A stretch of 64,000 bases of DNA from Leptolyngbya sp. (GTDB lineage: Bacteria > Cyanobacteriota > Cyanobacteriia > Phormidesmidales > Phormidesmidaceae). The position numbers were made by a program, and so were the translations under genes. The notes beneath the pieces were generated by a model. It was not told the origin of the DNA, did no database searches, and saw only the letters and a program-made list of their open reading frames with translations. The stretch covers positions 28,648 through 92,647 of the forward strand of contig QBLT01000001.1 in the NCBI GenBank assembly GCA_003249105.1, read 5' to 3'. Of the stretch, positions 17,473 to 26,382 are shown in pieces (position 1 is the first letter of the stretch; each line of letters opens with the position of its first letter).

Positions 17473-18822
17473 TTACTGAAAGAGCACTAGGCCCGCCGAG
17501 CTGTTGATCACCTCAGCAGCCTGGGCCATACCCTGGCGAGATTGCGCCCGGTTGAGAGCAGATAGCTCTCGGGCAGCCTCAATTTGCACCAGGGAGTCAG
17601 CAGCCAGTTGCTGCCGCATCTGAATACTTTGACCGTACTGAGCCACGTCGATGGCCGACGATTGCGCCAGGGCCGCAATGTGGCTTTTCATAATGTCCTG
17701 CGTCACATCAAGCGCCTGAGCTTCTTCAGCGAGGACAACGATTTCCTGCAAGGTGTCGTCTGTGGCCTTGACCTCAGCCACAATCCCCGCCTGGCCCTCC
17801 TCACTGAGGAGGGAGTTAGCAAAACCTGCGGCAGCCGCACGGGAGACTTCTTTACTCGCCGTGTCAGCCAGCGCGATCGGGTTCATGTTGAACCGGTCTA
17901 CCCGCTGCGAGGCAGCACCAGGCGAGCCATTTTCTGCCCCAGAGACGATCGCAGTGGTGAGCGCGAGTTGTGAGGCCAGCACGTCGGGAATGCCCAAACT
18001 GCCGGTAATGAATTCAGGCGGTGTCCCAAAACCACCTCGAATATTGTCCAGAAAGCGCCCCGCCGCCGTAGCAACGGTTGGAGAACGAGCCGCAACCCCC
18101 TGGGCCAGGGTCTGCGTTCTGATGTTGACCTCAGCGCGATGCCCAGCGCCTGCGCCATCACCAAACAGACCGCCGGGACCAAGCACAGCCCCGCCGCCAA
18201 AGCCACCACCGCCATTGAGAATGTCTCCGAGGGGGTTGTTAGACCCACCACCACCCGTCAAGATGCCGCCCAGGCCACCGCCGTTGGGGGTGCCGCCCCA
18301 GCCGCCGTTGAGGATGCCACCCAGTCCACCGCCATTGAGAATGCCGCCTAGGCCGCCACTGTTGAGGATGCTACCCAGGTCACCATTGAGAATGCTGCCT
18401 AAACCCCCACCGTTGAGAATGCTGCCCAGGTCACCATTGAGAATGCTGCCTAAACCCCCACCGTTGAGAATGCTGCCCAGGTCACCATTGAGAATGCTGC
18501 TTAAACCACCACCGTTGAGAATGCTGCCCAGGTCACCATTGAGAATACTGCCTAGACCACCGCCGTTGAGGATGCTGTCCAGGTCGCCGTTGAGAATACT
18601 GCCCGTACCACTCCCCCAGCCCCCATTGGCAAGCGCCCCCACGTCAAGTCCAGGGATAGAGCCTGGAGTAGAGGTCGGGGCGAATGTCGCAGTCGGGTCA
18701 GCAGTAATGGAAGTCGGATTTATGGCCTGAGCCTGTACTGGCTCCCCATGGGCCATAGCCATAGCCAATGCGCCAACGAGCGTTAATGAGCGCAATCCAG
18801 TTTTTGATAGTCGTCGATTCAT
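17473..18822 (-). CDS. secreted glycine-rich repeat protein in the VirB5 position
   Basis: 449 aa. A signal peptide covers about 1-32 (ending VQAQA). Residues about 74-205 consist of some fifteen units of a 9-10 residue repeat, LGSILNGD alternating with LGSILNGGG. A glycine-rich bridge follows, then a helical C-terminal domain of about 220 aa rich in Ala/Gln/Glu (TLQEIVVLAEEAQALD, IEAARELSALNRAQ) like VirB5/TrbJ-type periplasmic coiled-coil proteins. It sits between VirB4 and VirB6 genes, where VirB5-type minor pilins occur. The repeat probably forms an extended solenoid or surface fibre; that is inference. The alternating GD/GGG pattern indicates expansion of a roughly 20-residue double unit. 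Confidence 0.75.
   Translation of the reverse strand: MNRRLSKTGLRSLTLVGALAMAMAHGEPVQAQAINPTSITADPTATFAPTSTPGSIPGLDVGALANGGWGSGTGSILNGDLDSILNGGGLGSILNGDLGSILNGGGLSSILNGDLGSILNGGGLGSILNGDLGSILNGGGLGSILNGDLGSILNSGGLGGILNGGGLGGILNGGWGGTPNGGGLGGILTGGGGSNNPLGDILNGGGGFGGGAVLGPGGLFGDGAGAGHRAEVNIRTQTLAQGVAARSPTVATAAGRFLDNIRGGFGTPPEFITGSLGIPDVLASQLALTTAIVSGAENGSPGAASQRVDRFNMNPIALADTASKEVSRAAAAGFANSLLSEEGQAGIVAEVKATDDTLQEIVVLAEEAQALDVTQDIMKSHIAALAQSSAIDVAQYGQSIQMRQQLAADSLVQIEAARELSALNRAQSRQGMAQAAEVINSSAGLVLFQ
18208..18603. repeat. in-frame coding tandem repeats (27-60 bp)
   Basis: About 400 bp of direct repeats within the VirB5-position gene. The largest unit is about 57-60 bp, seen as alternating 'accattgagaatgctgcc' and 'ccgttgagaatgctgccc' phrases from 18370 to 18590. 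The units are nearly identical and in frame, so repeat number could vary between strains. Confidence 0.85.
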
Positions 18823-18837
18823 AGATACGCCTCATGA

Positions 18838-21705
18838 CTAATTAACTGAACTTAAGGGTCGAGATGGAAGCTCCACTGATGGGTAAACATGGGTTAATTC
18901 GCGTTGCGCCAAAGCTTTTTCTTGCTCAACCAGATCGGCTATTCCGCCGCCATTACGAATGGCATTGACGTAACATTCAGCAAATCTGGCCATCGCCTTA
19001 AATTTGCCTTCATGTCGGAGACGACTGAGCATCAAATCCCTCAGTTCTTGTTCGTCCGGGTTGTTAGCAACTGCTGCAATTTGAACTGCGCCAGGGTAAA
19101 AACGACAGTAGAGATATTGCCCATCTATGTCGAGCAGCCAATTTGAATAAAGCTCCGTCCTTTTCGGGAAAAATGCCTCCGTCGCATTCCTTGAGATCAC
19201 CTCTCTGGGGTAGCCCAGCAATGTCTCAAAGGAGTCCACCGCCACGGCCTGGATACGGCCAATCATCTTGGTGCTCATGTTCTGCATGACCTTGGCCCCA
19301 GACACTGACTTCATGATGGTGTCTGGATCTTGGGCCGACAGCATGACGCGAATGCCAGCCTTGGCACCGTTCGCACATAACCGGCCAATCAGTTGAGAAA
19401 TCGTTTTGTATTCAAAGAGGATCGGTGACTCATCAATAAAGAAAATTGACTTTGGGCTGCCCAGGGCGCGGCGAAGGGCAGCAGAATAGGCAGATAGAGA
19501 AAGAATCGCGGCCTCATTTTCGTTGCTCAAGTTTCTCAGAGCAAAGACCAGTAGTTGTGCATCAGTCCGGAAGGAGCTAGCTCGACCGATCGCCTTGCCA
19601 ATCCGCGATTTAAGCCAATAATTCAGCTGAAGCTTGATATGGCTGGCAGCATTGGCAATTTCATCACTCCCGCTTTCCTCAAGCTCCAGCTTCTCGAAGG
19701 AGCAGAACTCGATAAAATCTTCAAGGGTGGGCATCCGTTTCCAGGCCTCACTGCCGAATCCATCCGATTCAGCCGCTCTGTATCGACTCAAGATTTCGGC
19801 ATCGACAAAGAATTTACTCAAGGCTCTGCCGATCAAGCTCCTCACCGTTTGCTCAAGCAGCTGTTGGTTCTCGGTGGAGGGCAACACCATCGTGACCAGG
19901 GCAGACTCCAGGAACGAAACATAGTCCTGCATTCGTTCATCGCGATCTTCGAGGCTCAGACCGGTGAGCGTTGGCAGCTCCAGCAGGTTGTTGGACTCTC
20001 GCCCAATATCGAAATAGGCGGCATGGTCGCCCAGGAATTTAGCGTAGTCAGTAAAGGTGGAGGTGCCATCCGGTTTGGGATAGTCCAGGCATACGATGGG
20101 GTAACCCTTCGCCAGAAACATGGACAGCATCCCTGACACACATACCGATTTACCTGATCGGGTGGTGCCAAAAACAGCAATGTTGCGATGCTCACCAATG
20201 AAATCGATCTTGACCGGGCTCCCACCCTCGTCTGCAATCAGTTCAAAGCCCTGCCTACTGACCTGGCGAGTCATGGTGAACGGAATCAGTCCGGGAGCCT
20301 CGCTGCTGAGGTAGGTCTGTGTCCGGTTGTACGGGGACATCAGCAGCTTCTCCCAGGCCAGCGTTGGATGACACTGTAGCCACTGCTGCCACGCCACCTC
20401 GGGTTCTCTGACCACCTTCGCAGGCAGTAGAAAGCACTCGGCCATGTGCCGACAGGCTTCCGTCAGCCTGGCCCGGCTGGAGCGATGAATCACCATCACC
20501 GTGGCAATTTTGACGGGGATCGCGCCTTCGATAATTTGTGCCGTCGCCTCCACTGACTTTTGCACCTTAAGGGCAGCCCCCACGTCAATGGAGTTGGAGC
20601 TTGCCGCCGCTGTGGCAGCATTGTTCGACTGTTTAATCAGCCGCTGCATTTGAGTTTTGACAATAGCCTGATTTGCAGGGGAAACCTGGCAGAAAATCTC
20701 GGTGTCCACCACCTGATGGCGGCACAGCACGTCCCAGAGATACCTCAACTGGGCGCGCATGTTGGAGAATCCCGCAGGCTTGGCCACAAAAGGCATGACG
20801 GCAACGTATTTGCCCCGCACCTTAACCCAGGCGCGATCCGCATCGGGGACGGTCATCTCACCGCCCTCACCCTGGATCAACAGCGATTTTGGATCGTATT
20901 CGTTGGTGACAGCTTCCGTGATCGTCTGCCCATCGAACGTAAGAGGGTTGGGGACCTCGGGGGGCTGATTCGTATTGAAAATATCCCAGGTCTTTCCCCA
21001 AAGATCGTCAGCAGACATGGGGGTAATTTCAAGCCCCATCTTGATGGCCAGCAGAGACTCCCAACGCATGTAGCCCTCTTCAAAGGCAGCGCTAAACATT
21101 TCCTCGAACCGCCTCAAGATGACGTTTTTACCCTTACCCTTAAACCCTTCCCAGAATGAAACCAGCGAGGCCAGAGCTCTCTCAATTGGGTCAGCCTCGG
21201 CCCCAGCGCGATCATCCCCCGCAATGGTATAGGTGCAGTAAATGGTCATGGTTTTGACCTTGCGCACCCCTTGACTGGCCAGGTCTTGGGCACGTTTCTT
21301 TTCGCTGAGCAAAATGAGCTTGATCTCAGCTGATGGGGCCGACGCAATGAGCTCATCGAGCTCAGTCTGGCGATCGCGATCGGTAGCAAAGCTGCTGAGC
21401 TGAACCGTCATCGTGCCATTGCGAGGCAGTTCCTTGAGTCCAGACTCTAGTCGTTCGACAGTAGGGAAAATTTGCTCAGACCGCAACGTGTCGTGAAGGC
21501 CGCGACAGGTAAATCCAAACACCAGGCGATAGCTATTTTTGTGAGATAAAAGAGCTGCTCCTACACTCCGGCCTTTCATCTTGAACTTGACAAAGGTTCT
21601 GAGGCTGCAAAAATCTTCAAATGCCTTGAGCGTCGTCTTTGTCGATCCACCCTTTGATGACTTAAGAGACTTTATATTGCGTTTTCCGAGCTTTCCACTT
21701 GCCAT
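18838..21705 (-). CDS. virB4: VirB4/TraC conjugation ATPase
   Basis: 955 aa, the usual size for TraC/VirB4. The N-terminal half is the TraC-type domain; Walker A GTTRSGKSVC lies at about 509-518 and Walker B FFIDESPIL at about 754. The C-terminal ATPase domain contains the SAQDPDTI and RELT-type blocks seen in TraC. It energises pilus assembly and substrate transfer at the cytoplasmic face. It is the longest gene of the operon, starts 33 bp after the VirB3-like stop and ends 15 bp before the repeat protein. The assignment is firm. Confidence 0.94.
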   Translation of the reverse strand: MASGKLGKRNIKSLKSSKGGSTKTTLKAFEDFCSLRTFVKFKMKGRSVGAALLSHKNSYRLVFGFTCRGLHDTLRSEQIFPTVERLESGLKELPRNGTMTVQLSSFATDRDRQTELDELIASAPSAEIKLILLSEKKRAQDLASQGVRKVKTMTIYCTYTIAGDDRAGAEADPIERALASLVSFWEGFKGKGKNVILRRFEEMFSAAFEEGYMRWESLLAIKMGLEITPMSADDLWGKTWDIFNTNQPPEVPNPLTFDGQTITEAVTNEYDPKSLLIQGEGGEMTVPDADRAWVKVRGKYVAVMPFVAKPAGFSNMRAQLRYLWDVLCRHQVVDTEIFCQVSPANQAIVKTQMQRLIKQSNNAATAAASSNSIDVGAALKVQKSVEATAQIIEGAIPVKIATVMVIHRSSRARLTEACRHMAECFLLPAKVVREPEVAWQQWLQCHPTLAWEKLLMSPYNRTQTYLSSEAPGLIPFTMTRQVSRQGFELIADEGGSPVKIDFIGEHRNIAVFGTTRSGKSVCVSGMLSMFLAKGYPIVCLDYPKPDGTSTFTDYAKFLGDHAAYFDIGRESNNLLELPTLTGLSLEDRDERMQDYVSFLESALVTMVLPSTENQQLLEQTVRSLIGRALSKFFVDAEILSRYRAAESDGFGSEAWKRMPTLEDFIEFCSFEKLELEESGSDEIANAASHIKLQLNYWLKSRIGKAIGRASSFRTDAQLLVFALRNLSNENEAAILSLSAYSAALRRALGSPKSIFFIDESPILFEYKTISQLIGRLCANGAKAGIRVMLSAQDPDTIMKSVSGAKVMQNMSTKMIGRIQAVAVDSFETLLGYPREVISRNATEAFFPKRTELYSNWLLDIDGQYLYCRFYPGAVQIAAVANNPDEQELRDLMLSRLRHEGKFKAMARFAECYVNAIRNGGGIADLVEQEKALAQRELTHVYPSVELPSRPLSSVN

Positions 21706-21738
21706 GCGCTTGACTCTCTGATTGTGCCAAAACGTTTC

Positions 21739-22134
21739 TCAGAAATAATTTACCCTTGGCCGATTTCTGGAATTTTTGGGTGTTTTTCTTCGCTTTGCTC
21801 GTTTTTGAATCTTCTTGCGCGGATTGAGGTCAGGGTACGGCGCGAGTGGCGTGAAATAAGCAAGATGGCCGTAGCACCAGCTAGGAGGTGAATGAAACTT
21901 GGAGAGGAAACGGGATGCATCAGACCCCGTCAGCACCCACCAGGTCGCCACCCCCCAGCCGATGCACAAAATAGTCGGTATCCATCCAGCCCCAAAAATT
22001 CGATTGACAATAACGATGTTGAACAGGGCAATCACACACCAGGGAATCAACTGGTCTGCCGGAATCGGCCCAAACCCTGGCTTCATATTGATCGCCCCGT
22101 TTACCGGGACAAAATCGTCGGGGTGTCCCAACAT
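21739..22134 (-). CDS. VirB3-like membrane protein
   Basis: 131 aa with two closely spaced hydrophobic segments (LIPWCVIALFNIVIVNRIF and GWIPTILCIGWGVATWWVL, about 30-70). A loop containing an FHSPPSW-type motif and a basic C-terminus follow. VirB3/TrbD/TraL proteins are small inner-membrane partners of VirB4 encoded just before it, exactly as here. The first 25 residues are hydrophilic. Confidence 0.75.
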   Translation of the reverse strand: MLGHPDDFVPVNGAINMKPGFGPIPADQLIPWCVIALFNIVIVNRIFGAGWIPTILCIGWGVATWWVLTGSDASRFLSKFHSPPSWCYGHLAYFTPLAPYPDLNPRKKIQKRAKRRKTPKNSRNRPRVNYF

Positions 22135-22273
22135 GGAGGATTAGTCTCTGCTGAAGAATAGAGTTGTATAACCGTTTGCCCTTACATCCCAATGACCATC
22201 GCTCTAGCCACAGCCATTGGGATGGGAGTCGCGTCATACCAGGCATCGCTTGTATCGAGCTAACCACCACGGG

Positions 22274-22939
22274 CTAGGCTCCACCAATTACCAGGGTCGC
22301 CAGCACATCCCCAATGACCACCGCCATAACGATAATCATGGGAGCGCGGGCCAGCTGCTGCCAATCGTCATCATTTCTGGCCGATTGAATAACGCGCACC
22401 AGAGAAACCGCGATATAGAGCAAAAACAGCGCTCGAATTACCCCAAACACCAGGGGAACAACATCCCCAGCATCAGGGAAAGTGGTATTAAAGAAATCTT
22501 CAGCTACCTGGAAGAACTGCGCAAACAACGGGTTCGTTTGGCTCATCCAGAGGCTGGAACCAAAGAGGAGGCCCAGCACCAGCCGAAAGACACGGGGGGA
22601 GCCAATCTTCTTCAAGATGCGACTAGCGATAACATCCTTTTTCGCGGCCCGACGCAGAATCATCGCCACAGCCATGCACAGGCCAGAGCCGATCGCCATA
22701 GTGGGGGATAACTGGAGCAGTCGGAGTCCGGCAAAACCGCCAACCGCAAGCCAGGGCAGCACCTTAAAAACGGTACAGAGGAATCGATTTTCGGATAGAG
22801 CCTTAAACAAATTGCCTTGGCTAACCGATAGCGCACGGGCAATGCCTCGATCTCTCATGCCTTTGACAACCTTGGCTGAGAAGCGAGAAACCGCTGTCCG
22901 TTCTTCAATACTCAAAGGTTTGAGCGTAGTTGTGTTCAT
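22274..22939 (-). CDS. VirB2-like pilin precursor with long leader
   Basis: 221 aa from the ATG at 22939; an upstream in-frame extension to 23077 lacks a good start and overlaps the promoter region. The first half (about 1-125) has a basic N-terminus and two hydrophobic stretches. The second half, after SLWMSQTNPLFAQ, reads as a mature VirB2/TrbC pilin: a short acidic segment with FPDAGDVVP, a hydrophobic helix VFGVIRALFLLYIAVSLVRV, a small polar loop ARNDDDWQQLARA, and a second helix MIIVMAVVIGDVLATLVIGG. This fits a processed two-helix pilin. A signal peptidase I gene is encoded 1.2 kb away (24112-24663). The long prodomain is unusual. Confidence 0.65.
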   Translation of the reverse strand: MNTTTLKPLSIEERTAVSRFSAKVVKGMRDRGIARALSVSQGNLFKALSENRFLCTVFKVLPWLAVGGFAGLRLLQLSPTMAIGSGLCMAVAMILRRAAKKDVIASRILKKIGSPRVFRLVLGLLFGSSLWMSQTNPLFAQFFQVAEDFFNTTFPDAGDVVPLVFGVIRALFLLYIAVSLVRVIQSARNDDDWQQLARAPMIIVMAVVIGDVLATLVIGGA

Positions 22940-23216
22940 AGCGGAACCACAGGGAAAAGGGATAGGTGGATCAAACTGGAGGTTCAACCCTGGAGCAACC
23001 CTATCAACCGAATTTCGCCCCCATGTCGCAAGCGCCCTTTTTCTGACTAAGTTTGTCTGCGAGTCATCTGACCACACACGCGAGATGAAGAAATGTTAAA
23101 AAATATTTCGAAATACTCCTATTAGCGGCGACTCCCAAAGAAACCTAAAGGCTTCGGGCTATACCCAATAAAGCTTGGAAAGATTACCGAAAGTAGTAAC
23201 TTAGAGGCTTGATGTC
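22940..23216. promoter_or_regulatory. divergent control region of transfer operon and its regulator
   Basis: This 277-bp region separates the first gene of the minus-strand transfer operon from the plus-strand regulator at 23217. It contains the palindrome ATTTCGAAAT near 23107-23116 within an AT-rich stretch, a plausible operator or promoter. No gene is seen. Confidence 0.45.
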
Positions 23217-24128
23217 GTGAGAGCACTTATGGTCTGCAACGAGCCTGAACATCTAGCCACCTTGGCGAAATGCCTGGATGAAGCAGGTCACGAGGTCAAC
23301 ATCTGTAGCTGCGAGGCGTCGCTAACTGTCATCGGCCAGGACAAGCCAGACCTGATCTTTGTCGCCATTTGGAATATCCTGTCGCTGCCCAGCTTTTTCC
23401 TGCAATTTCAACGGTTGTATGCACCGCTGAATAATGGCTACAGCCCGGTTATCATCGCCATCACTAATCACGAGTCGCTAGATGTTGGGCACCTCTACAA
23501 CATGGGGTTTGACCTTGTTGCCGAGATGCCCGTCAGAGAGCCGGTGCTGATGGCCCAAGTGGCCGCCATCGATCGCAGAATGGGCTTATCTCGCAGGACA
23601 GTGACCTCAGATCACCTGCTTGTCAACCTGCACACCCACGATGTCTTTGTTAAAACCCAGCAGGGAAGACTGCTGGCCCACCTGAGCATCGGGCAAGTCC
23701 AGTTCATCTTGCTCAAGTATTTTATGCAGTACCCAAAACGAATCTGGACGCGACCAGAGCTGCTAGAGCGCTTGGGCGAAGAAGTGGAATCCACCAGGAT
23801 CATGGACACCTTTGACCTTCGCTTGATTGATGGCAACGTTTACCGCCTACGAAGAGCCATAAAAACTGCGCTTGACGGCCTTGTCGAGCCCTGGCAAGTA
23901 GGTCAGGGGTTTCGAGAAGCCTTTTTGCACACCGAGAGGTCGGGAGGCTATTTCTTTTGTGATGCGATCGTGCTGCACCAAGACATAACCCCAGTCATCA
24001 AGAGCACGGCCCCAATGCAATATTTGCCCTGTGCCACCTGTGGCCGCACCACCCCGGAAGGCTGCACCCAGTGCCTGGCGGGACAAATCCTCACCAGGCC
24101 AGCGCTTCTCCCTAAAGGCCAAGGCTAA
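23217..24128 (+). CDS. OmpR-like atypical response regulator, probable transfer regulator
   Basis: 303 aa from a GTG start. The N-terminal about 120 aa has a receiver-domain outline (ALMVCNEPEHLATL, PDLIFVAIWN), but the phospho-acceptor Asp is replaced (VAIWN instead of hD-xx-hP) and the acidic pocket is absent, so phosphorylation is unlikely. Residues about 135-245 form a winged-helix DNA-binding domain (LSIGQVQFILLKYFMQYP, RPELLERLG, VYRLRRAIKTAL). The C-terminus has a CxxC...CxxC pair (CATCGRTTPEGCTQC) that could bind zinc. Divergent transcription from the transfer operon suggests it controls that operon. The 3' end overlaps the convergent signal peptidase gene by 17 bp. Confidence 0.8.
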   Translation: MRALMVCNEPEHLATLAKCLDEAGHEVNICSCEASLTVIGQDKPDLIFVAIWNILSLPSFFLQFQRLYAPLNNGYSPVIIAITNHESLDVGHLYNMGFDLVAEMPVREPVLMAQVAAIDRRMGLSRRTVTSDHLLVNLHTHDVFVKTQQGRLLAHLSIGQVQFILLKYFMQYPKRIWTRPELLERLGEEVESTRIMDTFDLRLIDGNVYRLRRAIKTALDGLVEPWQVGQGFREAFLHTERSGGYFFCDAIVLHQDITPVIKSTAPMQYLPCATCGRTTPEGCTQCLAGQILTRPALLPKGQG

Positions 24129-24663
24129 AGGCCGATGGCCGAGCTATGAAGGCAACTTTGCCCTGAATGCGCTCCGCAGGTACCGGGCCAAGATGGCGAG
24201 AGTCATAGGAATGCTCCCGGTTATCGCCCATCAAAAAATAGTGCCCAAAAGGAACTTTAACTAAAGCTAGATTATCGTCATGCCTAACGGTATAGGGTTC
24301 TGAGAGTACCTGACCGTTGACATAGACATCACCATTGAGGATTTGTACCTCATCTCCCGGCAGCCCCACAACTCGTTTGACGAAGCGAACTTTTTCTTTA
24401 TTGAAGAGACCACCTCTAAAGCCAGAGTCAAAGGCTACGATATCGCCCCGCTCTGGATCTTTGGTGAAATACTGCATGTTGTTCACCAGGACGCGATCGC
24501 CCTCCCGCAAGGCAGGCTCCATCGACCCGCTAGGAATGTGGCTAATAGGGGCAAGTAACCGGAGGGCCAACAGCAGCGGAACACCAATGCTGCCGATCAC
24601 GGCCACATCCGCTAGTGACGCTCGAATTATTTTCGCCTCACCAGGGCTAATCAATTGCACCAT
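24112..24663 (-). CDS. lepB: signal peptidase I
   Basis: 183 aa. A single N-terminal membrane segment lies at about 18-40. Catalytic Ser47 is in IPSGSMEP, catalytic Lys96 in RFVKRVVGLPGD, and the box GDNREHSYDSR is near the C-terminus; all conserved SPase I motifs are present. Size matches Gram-positive/cyanobacterial-type SPase I. Encoded next to the pilus operon, it may process the VirB2-like pilin or the many signal-peptide proteins of the transfer system, as TraF does in RP4; that is inference. It lies 9 bp after the stop of the 107-aa gene (24673), same strand, so the two probably form an operon. Confidence 0.93.
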   Translation of the reverse strand: MVQLISPGEAKIIRASLADVAVIGSIGVPLLLALRLLAPISHIPSGSMEPALREGDRVLVNNMQYFTKDPERGDIVAFDSGFRGGLFNKEKVRFVKRVVGLPGDEVQILNGDVYVNGQVLSEPYTVRHDDNLALVKVPFGHYFLMGDNREHSYDSRHLGPVPAERIQGKVAFIARPSAFSLGL

Positions 24664-24672
24664 TGTTTACTC

Positions 24673-24996
24673 CTAAAATAGCGCTATGAAGTCAGCAACT
24701 TTCGCAGAGAGCGACCCTGAAAGCAGCTCAATGTTGGCCAGTAATTTCATCTGAGACACATTCAATGGGCGACCAGAAAACCGGTCGCAAATGTCTTCTA
24801 AATCTCGCGTCACCTCAACCAAATCAGTCAGCAGATTTGGCTTTCGGCAAGGCGACCAGGAGTCATCGGCATCGTCTAGCAGTTCACTAAGCAAAGGGCC
24901 AAACAAGTCGATGGCGGCAGCATCCCGCCCTAGCGGCCCATTCTGCATCGAACCGTCATCCCCTGTTCCAATCTCCATACCTGCCTTCCATTGCAC
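24673..24996 (-). CDS. hypothetical protein upstream of signal peptidase
   Basis: 107 aa, acidic, mostly helical, with no signal peptide or known motif. The segment LTDLVEVTRDLEDICDRFSG looks like an amphipathic helix. It ends 9 bp before the signal peptidase start, on the same strand, which argues for a real co-transcribed gene. A start at the internal Met7 is possible. Confidence 0.55.
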   Translation of the reverse strand: MQWKAGMEIGTGDDGSMQNGPLGRDAAAIDLFGPLLSELLDDADDSWSPCRKPNLLTDLVEVTRDLEDICDRFSGRPLNVSQMKLLANIELLSGSLSAKVADFIALF

Positions 24997-25374
24997 TAAG
25001 TCGGACTATAAATTCCGAATATCGCCGACATGTCGTGACCATATTGCCGCAGGCATCAAGATACGATTCTTAAGATAGTTCAGTAAGTTGCCAAGTTTAG
25101 TATTGGGGATAGTGTCAGCAGATCGAAAATGTACAGTGCATGAGCCAACCTACATCAACACTCCGGAAAGTTTTTCAGGGTGGGGTTGGAGAAAAGCTAT
25201 CCACCGCCAAGAGTGCAAGTGTATGAAACAACAGTCCAGACAGTTTTAGCAACGAAGCTACAAGGCTTACAGGGCGGTCACCCCAGTAATCGCCCATTTG
25301 CATCAAGGTTAGCTTGCAGGATGACGTTGATTTAAATACCTTGGGCAACGTAGGCTCTGGCTTACAGGCAATAT
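24997..25374. other. intergenic region, no gene seen
   Basis: 378 bp without a convincing reading frame, terminator or repeat. It must hold the promoter for the minus-strand 107-aa/signal peptidase pair (an AT-containing stretch near 25005-25020 is a candidate). Confidence 0.3.
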
Positions 25375-25785
25375 TCAGGGCGATTTTCTGTCCGGAATGT
25401 TGTTCAAAATAACCTCATACTCAAACTGAGCAAAAAAATCTTTCAACGAAAGGCTATTCCCTGCGGCCAATTTCTTTATTCCGGCCCACCCGTCATCAGT
25501 GACCCATGCCGCATGGCGAATCAGATCGTGACTGGAAGGTGACGCAGCACGGGTTACAGGCAATGTGAGAATGAAGTGGGCGCGACCGAGCAACTCAACC
25601 AACTCGGAGCGACTCACTGAAAACTGAATAGCTAGGGCATCAATCCGAGCGATCGCCTCTGAGGTTGCCAGAATGTGCCTCAACTTCTTTTTCGCCCCGT
25701 AGCGGGGTGATGGAGAAGTCAAATTCAGCAGGCTTCTATCGCTCACAAGTAAACCATTCGCCCCCGCCAGATCACTATACAGCAC
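25375..25785 (-). CDS. hypothetical protein
   Basis: 136 aa, no recognised family. Residues about 35-70 (LRHILATSEAIARIDALAIQFSVSRSELVELLGRAH) look like a ribbon-helix-helix or short HTH-like helix pair, typical of small plasmid DNA-binding proteins. The C-terminal DFFAQFEYEVILNN part is hydrophobic/aromatic. It lies alone on the minus strand. The first ATG is used but lacks a strong ribosome-binding site. Confidence 0.5.
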   Translation of the reverse strand: MLYSDLAGANGLLVSDRSLLNLTSPSPRYGAKKKLRHILATSEAIARIDALAIQFSVSRSELVELLGRAHFILTLPVTRAASPSSHDLIRHAAWVTDDGWAGIKKLAAGNSLSLKDFFAQFEYEVILNNIPDRKSP

Positions 25786-25894
25786 AACACCAATACCAAG
25801 GCAGAGAAGACTGATATATTCATTATTACATTGGTATTGACTATTCTATAGCAATGTAATATATTCGGATGGTAGACCTAAGTAGGTGGCATGG

Positions 25895-26062
25895 ATGGAT
25901 GCAAAGATCAGGCGCGTCAAGCGGTCGGCTAAGTGCATCCAGCGCCTCGTCGGGGACATCTCGGAATCGCCAGCGGTGATTGAGAATCCTGACCTCAACG
26001 TTGTACTGGAAAGGATTTCGCGCCACATTGAGGAAATTCAATCTTCAATTGAGGCTGGATAG
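25895..26062 (+). CDS. small 55-aa hypothetical protein
   Basis: Short plus-strand frame starting MDAKIRRVKRSAKC and ending RISRHIEEIQSSIEAG. It is basic at the N-terminus, with a predicted amphipathic helical C-terminus. A GGTGG stretch about 8 bp upstream could serve as ribosome-binding site. It leads a run of plus-strand genes continuing at 26099. No homology is recognised. The opposite strand also has a frame here (25841-26041), but it looks less protein-like. Confidence 0.4.
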   Translation: MDAKIRRVKRSAKCIQRLVGDISESPAVIENPDLNVVLERISRHIEEIQSSIEAG

Positions 26063-26098
26063 AGGAACACGTGAAGCCTTCAGTACAGGAACACGGCT

Positions 26099-26371
26099 AT
26101 GGACGCCTACGAAGATACCCAATGGGATAAAGATTACCGTCGCGCCTATACGTATGCCCTGGCCCAGATCGGACTAGCTATGCACGCCGACGCAGCAGGA
26201 CGCCTCTACGCCGACGCCGTGGCTTGCCTTAGGGGCCAGAGGCAGTTGAAGGAGGTCGATGGTTGCTGGGAATGGGTGGCAGGGCCATTTTGCTCAGCTG
26301 ATAGCTTCACGACCCAGGCCGATACGATTGCAGGTTTTGAGGAAGCTATTTTCGAACTAGTGGAATGGTAG
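26099..26371 (+). CDS. hypothetical protein
   Basis: 90 aa, starting MDAYEDTQWDKDYRRAYTYAL; rich in Trp, Tyr, Ala and acidic residues. It has a clear protein-like composition and a GC-third-position bias, but no known domain. It is followed 11 bp later by the start of the frame at 26383, which looks broken. Confidence 0.55.
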   Translation: MDAYEDTQWDKDYRRAYTYALAQIGLAMHADAAGRLYADAVACLRGQRQLKEVDGCWEWVAGPFCSADSFTTQADTIAGFEEAIFELVEW

Positions 26372-26382
26372 GCATAGCAAGG

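Noticed and set aside
18208-18603. CRISPR-like appearance of the repeats
   Set aside because: The repeats are in frame, have no unique spacers and encode the LGSILNG protein repeat, so they are coding repeats and not a CRISPR array.
17753-18730. Long plus-strand frame opposite the repeat gene
   Set aside because: It is the antisense shadow of the LGSILNG repeats, producing a proline-rich low-complexity protein. The minus-strand gene has a signal peptide and operon context.
20560-21159. 199-codon plus-strand frame inside virB4
   Set aside because: It is antisense to the well-supported VirB4 gene and has no domain evidence.
25841-26041. 66-codon minus-strand frame opposite the 55-aa gene
   Set aside because: Less protein-like than the plus-strand 55-aa frame and without upstream signals; not called.
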